A DNA stretch of 64,000 nt from Sporomusa malonica (GCF_900176355.1 NZ_FWXI01000004.1:186001-250000), one strand, 5' to 3'; counted from the stretch's first letter, positions 42,916-51,302 are shown. Notes: generated by a model from the letters alone, not told the origin. Translations and numbers: made by a program.

Positions 42916-43629
42916 CTACGCTTTCGGTCCTAATACATATACCTTTGCGTTCTTAATGCCAAAATCATAGGCCTGACCGACTGAGCTTAAAGCAACATCA
43001 ATACGGTTGCCTTTGATGGCCCCGCCCGTATCTTCTGCTACCGCATACTGACCAGTGCCATCAGGATACTCAACATATACACGCGAACCCAGAGGGATAA
43101 TATTAGGGTCTACCGCAATGATACCAGGGCGAACGGTCGTGCCGATATGGGTTTTGTCACCCCATGGGCCGTTATCATGCGGGCCAGGTGCATAAGCAGT
43201 GGCCCTGACATCTAATACCTTTTGGAAATTATCAGGGGCATTTGTTGCTGCTTTAGCAGTTACTGGAGTAGCCTGGACCTTTTTCGTTATTTGCTTATTG
43301 GCTGCCCTTTTGTCTGCCATAGCTTGATTGTTAACTTGCTGAGCCTGCTGAGCTGCAGCCTTGGCCTGTGCTCTGGCCAGCTTCTTAAGAGGAGTTCTGC
43401 TGTCTGTCTGAAGATTAAAGGTACCTTTCGAGGTTTTTACCATCTGCTGAACGGTAGTTTCTGGTTGGATAACATTATCAGGAAGAGCCGAAGCATGAGC
43501 AGTAGCCGGTAAGCCCGGCATGAATGCAGATGATACAAACGCTGCACCAGCAACTGCCGCAGCTGCCGCCATGCGTTTGAGTCTACGTTTAAGAGATTTA
43601 CTGTGTTTGTGATGCACTTTGTGGTTCAC
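42916..43629 (-). CDS. Secreted 3D-domain protein (double-psi beta-barrel, cell-wall associated)
   Basis: A 237-residue exported protein. The N-terminus has a positively charged tail (HKHSKSLKRRLKRM), a hydrophobic signal sequence and an AHA-SA cleavage site; a basic Ala/Gln/Lys-rich linker (about 60-135) and a C-terminal 3D domain (about 140-237) follow. The three aspartates occur in IIAVDPNIIPLGSRVYVE, VAEDTGGAIKG and RIDVAL. Related proteins (YocH, MltA-like) act on peptidoglycan as lytic enzymes. The start is GTG 43629, 9 nt after GGAGG. It has no LysM or SH3 repeats. Confidence 0.9.
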   Translation of the reverse strand: MNHKVHHKHSKSLKRRLKRMAAAAAVAGAAFVSSAFMPGLPATAHASALPDNVIQPETTVQQMVKTSKGTFNLQTDSRTPLKKLARAQAKAAAQQAQQVNNQAMADKRAANKQITKKVQATPVTAKAATNAPDNFQKVLDVRATAYAPGPHDNGPWGDKTHIGTTVRPGIIAVDPNIIPLGSRVYVEYPDGTGQYAVAEDTGGAIKGNRIDVALSSVGQAYDFGIKNAKVYVLGPKA

Positions 43630-43728
43630 TCAAATTCGCCTCCTTCCCAAAACTATTAATTATAGTTTCTGCCAAATGTCTTTTTCAATGCGAAGCAGTT
43701 TTTAACATGCCGAGTCAAGCTTCACCTA

Positions 43729-44439
43729 TTATTTGCGTGTGAATAATTGTTCCAAATCATTAACCGACGAAATAATAAAAGTAGGGCCTGCTTGTTGAAG
43801 CTCTTCCAGGCCCCCATAGCCATAACTCACAGCAATAGAATCAATGCCATTATTCTGCGCCCCAATAATATCATGTTTTCTATCGCCAACCATTACAATG
43901 CTCTCCCTTGCAATATGTGGAATATCTGACAGTATATAATCAATAATCTCAGTTTTGTGGATGCGTGATCCATCAAGGTTACTACCCACGATAACCTTAA
44001 AGAACGATGTCATACCAAAATACTCTAGGATCTTTTCAGAGAATATAGTAGGTTTGGATGTTGCGATTATTAATTTCTTACCGGCATCTACTAGTTTTGC
44101 GAGCATTTCCTTGATTCCAGGATAAACAGCATTCTCATACATACCGGACTGAGTGAAATACTCCCGGTAATACGTAACCGCCACATCGGCTTCCGTTCTG
44201 CTCAGCGAATAAAATTCTTGAAAGGATTCTACGAGCGGCGGACCAATAAACGGGATTAACTTGTCTAAATCCGGCTCGTTAATATTGAATTTTGCCAGAG
44301 CATACTGTACGGATTTTGTAATGCCAATTTTGGGGTCTGTCAGCGTTCCATCTAAGTCGAATAATATTACTTGATAGTTTAAGACCAACTTATGAGTTTC
44401 TTTCGCAGGAAATATGTCTTGTTCATTCATTTCTGGCAA
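43729..44439 (-). CDS. HAD-superfamily hydrolase, phosphoglycolate phosphatase/5'-nucleotidase-like
   Basis: A 236-residue cytoplasmic phosphatase: HAD motif I FDLDGTLTD, cap domain (about 30-90), motif II IATSKP, motif III Lys in RIHKTEII, and motif IV MVGDRKHDIIGA. It resembles PGP/Gph and YjjG-type nucleotidases; the substrate is uncertain. The TTG at 44439, 8 nt after GAGAGG, is the best start; GTG 44448 overlaps the Shine-Dalgarno and ATG 44430 is farther away. Repeat copy G lies about 40 bp upstream. Confidence 0.87.
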   Translation of the reverse strand: MPEMNEQDIFPAKETHKLVLNYQVILFDLDGTLTDPKIGITKSVQYALAKFNINEPDLDKLIPFIGPPLVESFQEFYSLSRTEADVAVTYYREYFTQSGMYENAVYPGIKEMLAKLVDAGKKLIIATSKPTIFSEKILEYFGMTSFFKVIVGSNLDGSRIHKTEIIDYILSDIPHIARESIVMVGDRKHDIIGAQNNGIDSIAVSYGYGGLEELQQAGPTFIISSVNDLEQLFTRK

Positions 44440-44476
44440 ATTAAACACCTCTCGAATAATCTAATTGCGGAGAACT

Positions 44477-44607
44477 ATAAAGTAGACTTAGCTTCAGATG
44501 GGGTTTTAACCCCACCTGAAGGTTAGTCGCCCTTATCCAGGGACTTATCCGCTCTTAACTCCCACTTCTAGAAGAGGGAGTCTTAGAGCGGGTTAGTCAT
44601 CGGATAA
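44477..44607 (+). repeat. Two-hairpin IS200/IS605-like non-autonomous repeat, copy G
   Basis: A 131-bp intact copy with ATAA at both ends, close to copy C in sequence and orientation. It lies between the start of the HAD gene and the promoter of the xpt leader, the far outlier of the family in this window. Confidence 0.8.
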
Positions 44608-44654
44608 GGGGAAAACTCAGGTCTTACCTTCTTGTCGAATTTTGCTTATATTTA

Positions 44655-44684
44655 TTGACAACCCCGTAAAAAGACTGCTACAAT
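44655..44684 (+). promoter_or_regulatory. Promoter of the xpt leader transcript
   Basis: Consensus TTGACA at 44655-44660 and TACAAT at 44679-44684, 18 bp apart. It would start a leader of roughly 390 nt before the xpt coding region. Confidence 0.75.
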
Positions 44685-44690
44685 AAACCT

Positions 44691-44877
44691 TAAAGAAAAC
44701 ACGGCTTGCGCCGAGCCTTAGCGAAAACGGAAGCTGATGTTGCCCTTATCCAGACGGAAAGTTATACTTTCTTACAGGATAAGAAAAGACTTGGCTTGTG
44801 CCAAGTCCTTCAGGACGCCGGCAGAAGCCTTAGTCGTTCTTATGTCAACAGAATTGTGTTATAAATTCTGGTAGACC
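44691..44877 (+). ncRNA. Unidentified structured leader RNA upstream of the guanine riboswitch
   Basis: About 190 nt between the promoter and the purine aptamer. It contains hairpin CGGC-ttgc-GCCG, a stem CTTATCC/GGATAAG enclosing GAAAGT/ACTTTC, and the 99-nt repeat (44778-44876). The GATAAG that starts the repeat can pair either upstream (CTTATC) or downstream (TTCTTAT). It matches no riboswitch class I know and could be an independent small RNA or a second sensor. Confidence 0.4.
44778..44876 (+). repeat. 99-bp structured repeat, copy 2
   Basis: Same orientation and length as the copy at 41193-41291, with three base differences, two of them in the loop of the trailing hairpin and one in the unpaired joining strand; no stem is disrupted. 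Flanking bases are unrelated, so the repeat borders are real. Confidence 0.75.
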
Positions 44878-44888
44878 AAGTAAATATT

Positions 44889-44956
44889 AATCGTATAATT
44901 TTGGGGATATGGCCCAGAAGTCTCTACCGGCAACCGTAAATTGCCTGTCTACGTCT
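44889..44956 (+). ncRNA. Purine riboswitch, guanine class
   Basis: Core elements in order: TATAA, P2 TGGG-GATATGG-CCCA, junction GTCTCTACC, P3 GGCAA-CCGTAAA-TTGCC, and TGTCTACG closing P1 (CGTA/TACG). The base in the GTCTA junction equivalent to position 74 is C, which specifies guanine or hypoxanthine over adenine. It is followed by a terminator and xpt. Confidence 0.95.
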
Positions 44957-44978
44957 CTTTGCTACCCCGAAGGGTAAA

Positions 44979-45047
44979 AGCCCTGACAGGGAAGTTTCGC
45001 TCAAATTCTACAAGCGGAGTTTCCCCGTTAGGGCTTCTTTTGCTTTT
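44979..45047 (+). terminator. Terminator of the guanine riboswitch
   Basis: Stem AGCCCTGACAGGGAA/TTCCCCGTTAGGGCT with inner TTCGCT/AGCGGA, then TCTTTTGCTTTT, 33 bp upstream of the xpt ATG. Confidence 0.88.
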
Positions 45048-45079
45048 CTGGCCATGCCCAAATAACACAGGAGGCTATC

Positions 45080-45649
45080 ATGGATTTATTAAAACAAAGG
45101 ATTCAGACAGACGGTCTGATCTTGAATAATTCTTTACTAAAAGTCGACTCTTTTTTAAACCAGCAGATCGACCCCGAGCTTATGATGAAAATTGGTGAAG
45201 AATTTGTAAACCGGTTTAAAGGTGAACATATTACGAAGATATTGACAATCGAATCTTCCGGCATTGCCGCTTCGGTTATGACAGGGCTGATTCTTCACGT
45301 GCCGGTCATCTTTGCACGGAAGACAAAACCCAAGGTAACAAGCGACGATGTATACATCGCTAAGGTTTATTCTTATACCAAGGGCGAAAGCAATGATATC
45401 ATTGTATCAAGGCAATTTTTGCAAGAAGGCGACAGCGTTCTCATTATTGATGACTTTTTAGCCAATGGCGAAGCGGCTGCTGGCTTAGCCAATATTGTCG
45501 AACAGGCTAATGCCAAAGTAGTAGGCATAGGCATTGTGATCGAGAAGTCTTTCCAGCCTGGTGCCCAGAAATTAACCGATGCCGGCTATCGGGTTGAATC
45601 ACTGGCCCGGATAAAATCGTTTTCTAATGGCCAAGTCAACTTTCTTTGA
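45080..45649 (+). CDS. xpt: Xanthine phosphoribosyltransferase
   Basis: A 189-residue cytoplasmic purine salvage enzyme that makes XMP from xanthine and PRPP. The N-terminal [20 protein letters not shown] and [12 protein letters not shown] are typical of Xpt, and the PRPP-binding loop is [15 protein letters not shown]. The ATG at 45080 follows AGGAGG by 5 nt. Expression is set by the guanine riboswitch upstream. There is no pbuX permease gene behind it, unlike in Bacillus. Confidence 0.96.
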   Translation: MDLLKQRIQTDGLILNNSLLKVDSFLNQQIDPELMMKIGEEFVNRFKGEHITKILTIESSGIAASVMTGLILHVPVIFARKTKPKVTSDDVYIAKVYSYTKGESNDIIVSRQFLQEGDSVLIIDDFLANGEAAAGLANIVEQANAKVVGIGIVIEKSFQPGAQKLTDAGYRVESLARIKSFSNGQVNFL

Positions 45650-45666
45650 TCCATCGCCAACAAGTC

Positions 45667-46011
45667 TCAGGTCACCTCAATATGAATAACCGCCACATCA
45701 GTAGTAGCTATCAGCAGATAGCTACTCTTATTTTCTCCTTCTAAGCGTTTGAGAAACCAACGTCTACCTAAATCCTTCTTCGTCGGCAACGATATCCCCA
45801 AAGCCAGTCTTTTGGTTCCTGCAGTCAAACAAGCTGGGAACAAAGATATATCGGCTTTGATAACAACTTGATGCGTCACATTTCCTCTAACCGGGCAGAG
45901 AATTAGCTCCTGTCCATCCTTTTCAATCTGCTGATGAATTTCATTCATTATATCAATCTCATCGCAGTTTTCTTTTGGTTCAATCAAAATGCCGAGATTG
46001 TAAATTTTCAA
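45667..46011 (-). CDS. Hypothetical protein
   Basis: A 114-residue soluble protein I do not recognise. It starts MKIYNLGILIEPKENCDEID and shows alternating hydrophobic strands (ELILCPVRGNVTHQVVIKAD; YLLIATTDVAVIHIEV), suggesting a beta-rich fold, without cysteine clusters or a signal peptide. TTG at 46011, 9 nt after GGGAG, is preferred to TTG 46020, which overlaps the Shine-Dalgarno. It is convergent with xpt, 17 bp away, and follows the GNAT gene on the same strand. Confidence 0.6.
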   Translation of the reverse strand: MKIYNLGILIEPKENCDEIDIMNEIHQQIEKDGQELILCPVRGNVTHQVVIKADISLFPACLTAGTKRLALGISLPTKKDLGRRWFLKRLEGENKSSYLLIATTDVAVIHIEVT

Positions 46012-46090
46012 AAATATCAACTCCCACGCTACTTACCAATGTTTGTATTAATTTTACACCTGCAGCTTAACGATTTCAACGCTAATCATC

Positions 46091-46588
46091 CTATTGAGCA
46101 GCAGATCCAAATTGAGCGAGCAACAGGCATTTATCGTTATTCTTTTTAGAATGCCTGCTATTAGGCTGCATTGGCAAAAAACCAGCTTTGGCGTACATAG
46201 GATTTTCCCATGTGCAAACAAGGACGTTAAATGCTTCAGTACCGTGATGCACTCTTATTTGTCGAATGCGTTCCTGCAGCATTCGCACATTAATACCACG
46301 GTGCCTCCATTCAGGTAGTACAGTGGCCCAGGATAGTTCGTACACCGCAAATCCGCACATTGACGGGGCCCACGCGGCTGCTCCAATAACGCAGTCATCG
46401 ACTATTGCCACAATAAATCTTGCCCGAATATATCCTTCAATATCACCGTTCAGGAATGCTTTCATTTCGGCTCTCACATAGAACATACTATTTTCTTCCC
46501 AACCGCCGATTCTGAAAACTTCCAGCGTTTCTTCCAATCTATCTGCTGTTAAATCTACTAGTTTAACATTGTCCATATTGTTAAACAT
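46091..46588 (-). CDS. GNAT-family N-acetyltransferase-like protein
   Basis: A 165-residue protein with a GNAT fold: strand-helix start (VKLVDLTADRLEETLEVF), VAIVDDCVIGAAAWAP, and the acetyl-CoA motif A as LSWATVLPEWRHRGINVRML, then VLVCTWENPMYAKAGFLPM. The pyrophosphate loop (Q/R-x-x-G-x-G/A) appears as RHRGIN. The substrate is unknown. ATG 46588, 8 nt after AGAGG, is chosen over a longer frame to 46624 that runs through a leader hairpin. Confidence 0.82.
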   Translation of the reverse strand: MFNNMDNVKLVDLTADRLEETLEVFRIGGWEENSMFYVRAEMKAFLNGDIEGYIRARFIVAIVDDCVIGAAAWAPSMCGFAVYELSWATVLPEWRHRGINVRMLQERIRQIRVHHGTEAFNVLVCTWENPMYAKAGFLPMQPNSRHSKKNNDKCLLLAQFGSAAQ

Positions 46589-46616
46589 CCCCCTATCCTC
46601 TAACTTCGCAAATAGA

Positions 46617-46654
46617 AGAGCCATAACCCCTCCCCTAAGGAGAGTTATGGCTCT
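46617..46654. other. Leader hairpin upstream of the GNAT gene
   Basis: AGAGCCATAAC and GTTATGGCTCT form an 11-bp perfect stem with a 16-nt loop, 29 bp upstream of the GNAT start; no U-tract follows in either direction. Confidence 0.5.
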
Positions 46655-46795
46655 GATTCGTTATGGCAAATTGTTTTTCCTTTATTTCATCAAATATTGC
46701 CCCCATTATCCACTTCACATTTTTGTTTGCAGGGATATGGTTATGTAGTAACGAAAGAGGCATTAATCAAAAAGGCTGCAAGGAGGTTTTGTTAC

Positions 46796-48025
46796 TTGAG
46801 ATCCAGCAAATGTATTCTCCTTCTACTATTTTGCAGTGTCATTAGTATCATTCTTTATTCTCAGCATTTTTTTACTGCTGAATTGTCAACTATTGAGAGA
46901 AACATTGAAATAGTGCAAAACCATCATATATTGCAGTCACGCAAAGTTGTTGATACGCAAACTAAAATCAACAAAGTACCATTACTACTATGGAAATTCA
47001 CACTGGCCGATACCCACGAGAAAAAAATGTATATTACCAACCAATTGCTTGAGCAAATCCAGCAGATTGAGGATGATCAGCTTCTTGCCTTTGATGGCGA
47101 CGAGGATGAAATAGTTTTATCTAATTATGTTCAAAAAAACTGGCTCGGGTATAAACAGCTAGTTTTAAAAACTATGGATGCTACAAGTAACAATGATATC
47201 TCTAGCGCCCAAGAAGCTATGACGCTCAGTTTGATTTATCTTGAACGCGTAAATACTGGTATGAAAATGATTGTCGACTTTCACCAGAATGATGTTTCGC
47301 AAAAAACAGCGAATATAGCAGTCACTGCGCAAAGTTCACAGCAAAATATATTAGGGTTCTCCATTGTAGCCATAATTAGTTTTCTTTTTATTGTTTTTTT
47401 CACATTCCGAAAAATTATCTTAACGGAAAATCAGCTCCGAAAACAGGTGTCTGAGCTAGCCGAAAAAAATGCATTATTAGCAGAGAAAAACCTTAGAATT
47501 AAACAATTGGCTTACGAGGATAACCTGACAGGGTTAGCCAACAGATATGCTTTTCAATCTGTACTAACCAAAGAACTGGCTGCTGTCAGTTCAAACGCCA
47601 CTAATGGCGCAGTGATTTTCTTTGATATTGACGGTTTTAAACAGGTTAATGATGTCTACGGTCACGCTATTGGCGATGAACTTCTTGCCGTTATCGGGGC
47701 TCGTATCAAGCCCCTGTTAGATGATAAGATTTCCTTCGGCGCACGGTTTGGCGGAGACGAGTTTGCTCTGTTTTTTAAAGAAGTCACAGCTAAAGATATT
47801 TCACCTATACTCGATAAACTGCTGGAAGTAGTTTTTATACCAACTGAGATACAGGATATAACCTTCCATCCAACAGCCAGCATCGGAGTTGCCTTTTACC
47901 CCCAGCAGGGTACTACTGCCGCCGAACTACTAAAAAAGGCCGATAAGGCTATGTACCAGGCTAAGGCTAAAAAGAATGCCTATGTACTTTATAATGAAGA
48001 GGCTAGGATAATTAACCCCGGATAG
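46796..48025 (+). CDS. Membrane-bound diguanylate cyclase (GGDEF)
   Basis: A 409-residue inner-membrane protein. Transmembrane helices at about 5-24 and 183-203 flank a four-helix-bundle extracytoplasmic sensor (about 28-180). A coiled coil (QVSELAEKNALLAEKNLRIK) and a GGDEF domain (about 235-400) follow, with an active-site RFGGDEF and FFDIDGFKQVNDVYGH. No EAL or HD-GYP domain. TTG 46796, 9 nt after GGAGG, is preferred to ATG 46697, which lacks a ribosome binding site and adds an unlikely N-terminus. Confidence 0.9.
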   Translation: MRSSKCILLLLFCSVISIILYSQHFFTAELSTIERNIEIVQNHHILQSRKVVDTQTKINKVPLLLWKFTLADTHEKKMYITNQLLEQIQQIEDDQLLAFDGDEDEIVLSNYVQKNWLGYKQLVLKTMDATSNNDISSAQEAMTLSLIYLERVNTGMKMIVDFHQNDVSQKTANIAVTAQSSQQNILGFSIVAIISFLFIVFFTFRKIILTENQLRKQVSELAEKNALLAEKNLRIKQLAYEDNLTGLANRYAFQSVLTKELAAVSSNATNGAVIFFDIDGFKQVNDVYGHAIGDELLAVIGARIKPLLDDKISFGARFGGDEFALFFKEVTAKDISPILDKLLEVVFIPTEIQDITFHPTASIGVAFYPQQGTTAAELLKKADKAMYQAKAKKNAYVLYNEEARIINPG

Positions 48026-48056
48026 CTACTGCTACTGCAGCTACCGGGGTTTTTTC
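48014..48056 (+). terminator. Terminator of the GGDEF gene
   Basis: AACCCCGG/CCGGGGTT stem followed by T6; the left arm overlaps the last codons of the gene. Confidence 0.88.
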
Positions 48057-48082
48057 GTAACCAAGCATACCACTTATATCGC

Positions 48083-48616
48083 CTACTGCCTGTCCACATC
48101 CTGGCCGCACAAAAGTTTCAATGCTCTTCCTTCTGCTGGAATGCGAATTAAGAGAAGCAAGGCAGCATTGCATAGAGTAGCAATAGCTGCCGTTTTTACT
48201 GCCCCAAAAATTAACGGAACTGCCAGCAATTCTATGGCTACTGCCAGATAATTAGGGTGCTTCATCAATCGATATGGTCCACTCTGAACAATCTTTTGGC
48301 CGGGAATTATTAAAATACGAGTATTCCAACAGCGCCCCAGACTGGTAATACACCAGTACCTAAGTAGTTGCGCACAAATAAATAGCCCCAGCCACCCTGG
48401 CCAGAAGGAGGCCAAGCCGCCTGCCACTCGGCCTTCGAAAACCCAGCCGACTAGCCAACCAAGATGGAGAATAAAAAAGAGGCAGTAATGCTCTGCCCCA
48501 TATTCCTGTGCACCACAGGCCAGCGCCCAGCGGCGATTACTTTGAGCCAACATTAGTTCAGTCAGTCGCTGAAAGGTAATCAGAATAGCCATAGCAGCAA
48601 TTGGCCACGCTACCAT
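48083..48616 (-). CDS. Isoprenylcysteine carboxyl methyltransferase-family protein, BpsB-like
   Basis: A 177-residue membrane protein with about five helices and the ICMT core QSGPYRLMKHPNYLAVAIEL that binds S-adenosylmethionine. In Bacillus the homologue BpsB (YpbQ) lies beside the type III polyketide synthase BpsA and O-methylates its alkylpyrones. Here the start overlaps the end of the type III PKS gene by 7 bp, so the same pair is present. Confidence 0.88.
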   Translation of the reverse strand: MVAWPIAAMAILITFQRLTELMLAQSNRRWALACGAQEYGAEHYCLFFILHLGWLVGWVFEGRVAGGLASFWPGWLGLFICAQLLRYWCITSLGRCWNTRILIIPGQKIVQSGPYRLMKHPNYLAVAIELLAVPLIFGAVKTAAIATLCNAALLLLIRIPAEGRALKLLCGQDVDRQ

Positions 48617-49656
48617 CTAAATAATACCTGTTCGGCACTGAAGCCTGGCCCCAAAGCCAACATCAGTCCATAATAGTTAGAGGGCTTAGCTGATGCCAGA
48701 AACCTTTCTAAAACAAACAATACCGAGGCACTCGACATATTGCCGTAAGCCGCTAGTACATTATAAGCGTGATCCAGCTTCGCTTGTGGAAGATCAAGGC
48801 TATCGGCATAAGCGCTAAGTACTTTAGCGCCCCCGGGATGCACAACATAATGCTCAACAGCCTCAAGCCCAATCCCATGCCGGTCACACATTCTGCCTAC
48901 TAGTTCTGGTAAATACCGTCGAACAATATTTGGTATATCCCGCGAAAACCGCACTTTCAGTCCTCCCTCTACTACATCCCAGCCCATTATATCCTCAGTG
49001 TCAGGAAATAGAGTGCTATAGCTGTCAATAATGCTCGGCCCACCACCGTCAACTGCGATAACAGCCGCTGCCGCCCCATCAGCAAACAAGCTGGTACCGA
49101 TAAGATTGGCTTTCGTATAATCTCCGCGCTGAAATGTTAAACTACATAGTTCAACAGCAACTAACAAAACAGCCGCTCCTTGAAGCGAACCGGCAAGCTG
49201 AGCCGCCCTGGCAACTCCCGTCACTCCACCGGCGCAGCCCAGCCCCCAGATCGGCAGCCGGGAGGTATGAGGGGACAAGCCTAATTGCTGGATAAGCCTG
49301 GTATCCAAGGTGGGAGTTGCTATTCCAGTTGACGAAACAAGCATAATCATTCCGATATCTGCCAACTCTACACCAGCCCGCTCAACGGCCTGGGTTGAGG
49401 CCTCTGCAGCAAGTTCAAAAGCAACTTGTTCATAAACTCTGTTAGCTTCAGCAAATGTATGCGGCTCAGCATACCATTCAAGCGGTTTAGACAGATGTCT
49501 TGCTGTGATTAAGCTATTCTCAAATACCGGCATTAACCGATCAAGATTATGGAGATTGTCGCGAAATAGCGAGGCGACATAAGCTTTAATATCCTCTTGC
49601 CGCAGGCAATAAGGCGGTACTGCCGTCCCCACCGACATAATTTGCGGAATTCCCAC
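48610..49656 (-). CDS. Type III polyketide synthase (chalcone/stilbene synthase family), BpsA-like
   Basis: A 348-residue homodimeric ketosynthase that extends a fatty acyl-CoA with malonyl-CoA to alkylpyrones or alkylresorcinols. The catalytic triad is visible: Cys141 in WGLGCAGGV, His273 in VVHPGGAKV and Asn306 in YGNMSSASV. The GTG start at 49656 follows GGAGGG by 6 nt. It forms a two-gene operon with the ICMT-type methyltransferase. The product chain length cannot be predicted from sequence alone. Confidence 0.92.
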   Translation of the reverse strand: MGIPQIMSVGTAVPPYCLRQEDIKAYVASLFRDNLHNLDRLMPVFENSLITARHLSKPLEWYAEPHTFAEANRVYEQVAFELAAEASTQAVERAGVELADIGMIMLVSSTGIATPTLDTRLIQQLGLSPHTSRLPIWGLGCAGGVTGVARAAQLAGSLQGAAVLLVAVELCSLTFQRGDYTKANLIGTSLFADGAAAAVIAVDGGGPSIIDSYSTLFPDTEDIMGWDVVEGGLKVRFSRDIPNIVRRYLPELVGRMCDRHGIGLEAVEHYVVHPGGAKVLSAYADSLDLPQAKLDHAYNVLAAYGNMSSASVLFVLERFLASAKPSNYYGLMLALGPGFSAEQVLFRW

Positions 49657-49761
49657 ATATATCCCTCCTGCCTAACTTTAGAGTAATACTATAAAGCTAT
49701 TACGGCAGAAGGAAAAAATACCTGTCAGGAAAAAATCTTTGGCAAATTATACGCGCAAGGG

Positions 49762-51183
49762 CTAGTGAAGCTGCATCTCTGGTGACTGATTACGGGACTG
49801 ATCGCGGGATTCCTGTCTGATAGCATCCCCTTGAGACTGCCTATGGCTACCAGCGTAACGGATATTAGCAAACTCGGATAGGTCTCTATCAATAGAGACT
49901 AAGTCGCCGCGTTCCAAATCCTTTAATGCTTGCTTGCCAACTGCCTGGGTGGCAAGCTGCATTTCGACAGTACAGGAAGTTAGAAAATTAGCCAAATGCC
50001 TGGCGGCTTTGTCAACATCAAGTTTGTCAGTCATTTTTCCGGTATATAGCGCCATCTGGGAGGGTGGTGCTTGCGGCAATGTTTTGGCTACCTGAGTTTG
50101 CATTGCTGCCATCAGCGCAATGGTGCCAATATACACGGCGTCAGCACCCAGCGCCAAGGCCTTGAGAAAATGCCCCGGTGTCGTCAGTCCGCCTGCAATA
50201 ATAACACTGAACCGGTCTCGGAGATTGTTTTCTTTCAGCCAGTCTATAGTTCTGACAAGTGTATGGAAGGTCGGCAAACCCACATTATCTTGTAATGTTG
50301 GATTTGATGACGCCGTGCCGCCTTCTGAGCCGTCAACGACAATATAGTCGGCCTGTGTTTGGGCAATGACAGCAAGTTCATACTCGATATAATCTGTTCC
50401 TGCTATTTTTACACCTACCGGCACATCATACTGAGCTTTCATATTATTGACCATGTTTATATAATCCTGGGGTGTTTGTTTGCCAGGCATCCGGGCGTAG
50501 ACCGTGTTTCCCTGCCCTTCCTCCAAATGCCAGGCTTGCCTTAAGTGACGGCCAATTTTATTCGCAGGCATTGGTTCGTCAACAGCCCCGCCCCAAGCCC
50601 CCTGACCTAACTGAATTTCAATCGCATCCAGCCGGCTAAGCTGTTCCTGTCCACTCAGTTGTCCACCCCGGTGATACTGTCCTATCAGATATTTGGCCGC
50701 ATCACGCTCTTCATTTGTCACAGCCGACTCGCCGGTATTTGTAGAGGTTCCGGCCATAGCGGCCCCCTTGGCCAAGGCCATCTTCATAAGCAGACTGAGC
50801 GATCCGCCGTAAGACATACCGGTAATCATGATAGGGATATCTAGCTGCAGGGGCCGCTTAGCAGTAGGACCAATCACTGTTTTTGTATCAACTTGTGTAT
50901 AGTCTGGGTAAGGTAATTGAAATAGCTGCTTAGGATTAAGCAGTATTTTCTCCCATGGTGACAACACTATCGGGCTGCCTAATGGCCTAGTCAATTCTTT
51001 ACCCAGTTCGGCCCGCATAGCTGCTTCCATGATAGCGCGTGGTGACAACTTCTCGGCCACTGTCACCATCAAAAACGGGTTATCAGGATAGTCTTCAGTA
51101 AGCATTTTAGCCATAGCCTCATCAGCCATAGGATCCATCATTTTCATCATCATCCAATTCAATAACAGGGCTACCACCTCCAT
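49762..51183 (-). CDS. FMN-binding glutamate synthase-family protein (GltB central/FMN domain)
   Basis: A 473-residue flavoprotein corresponding to the synthase domain of glutamate synthase without the glutaminase or the GltD subunit. Conserved stretches are ITGMSYGGSLSLLMKMALAK, STNTGESAVTNEE, GQGAWGGAVDEP, VVDGSEGGTASSNPTLQDNV and AGGLTTPGHFLKALALGADA. The 3Fe-4S cysteine cluster of true GltB is not evident. Standalone proteins of this sort are common in anaerobes; their reaction is unsettled. The C-terminal tail (about 35 residues) is Gln/Ser/Arg-rich. The N-terminal start is uncertain. Confidence 0.88.
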   Translation of the reverse strand: MEVVALLLNWMMMKMMDPMADEAMAKMLTEDYPDNPFLMVTVAEKLSPRAIMEAAMRAELGKELTRPLGSPIVLSPWEKILLNPKQLFQLPYPDYTQVDTKTVIGPTAKRPLQLDIPIMITGMSYGGSLSLLMKMALAKGAAMAGTSTNTGESAVTNEERDAAKYLIGQYHRGGQLSGQEQLSRLDAIEIQLGQGAWGGAVDEPMPANKIGRHLRQAWHLEEGQGNTVYARMPGKQTPQDYINMVNNMKAQYDVPVGVKIAGTDYIEYELAVIAQTQADYIVVDGSEGGTASSNPTLQDNVGLPTFHTLVRTIDWLKENNLRDRFSVIIAGGLTTPGHFLKALALGADAVYIGTIALMAAMQTQVAKTLPQAPPSQMALYTGKMTDKLDVDKAARHLANFLTSCTVEMQLATQAVGKQALKDLERGDLVSIDRDLSEFANIRYAGSHRQSQGDAIRQESRDQSRNQSPEMQLH

Positions 51184-51302
51184 ATTCTATCCGATAGTCT
51201 ACCCAATTTGCAGGAATACTTGTAAACAGCATCAGTTAGTAACAGGATAAATAATGATAAACTCCTCATAATAATGGTAACAAAACATTAGGAGGGGTTC
51301 TG

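Noticed and set aside
3440..44607. Dispersed repeats as a CRISPR array
   Set aside because: Copies are about 130 bp, kilobases apart and in both orientations, without spacers or cas genes.
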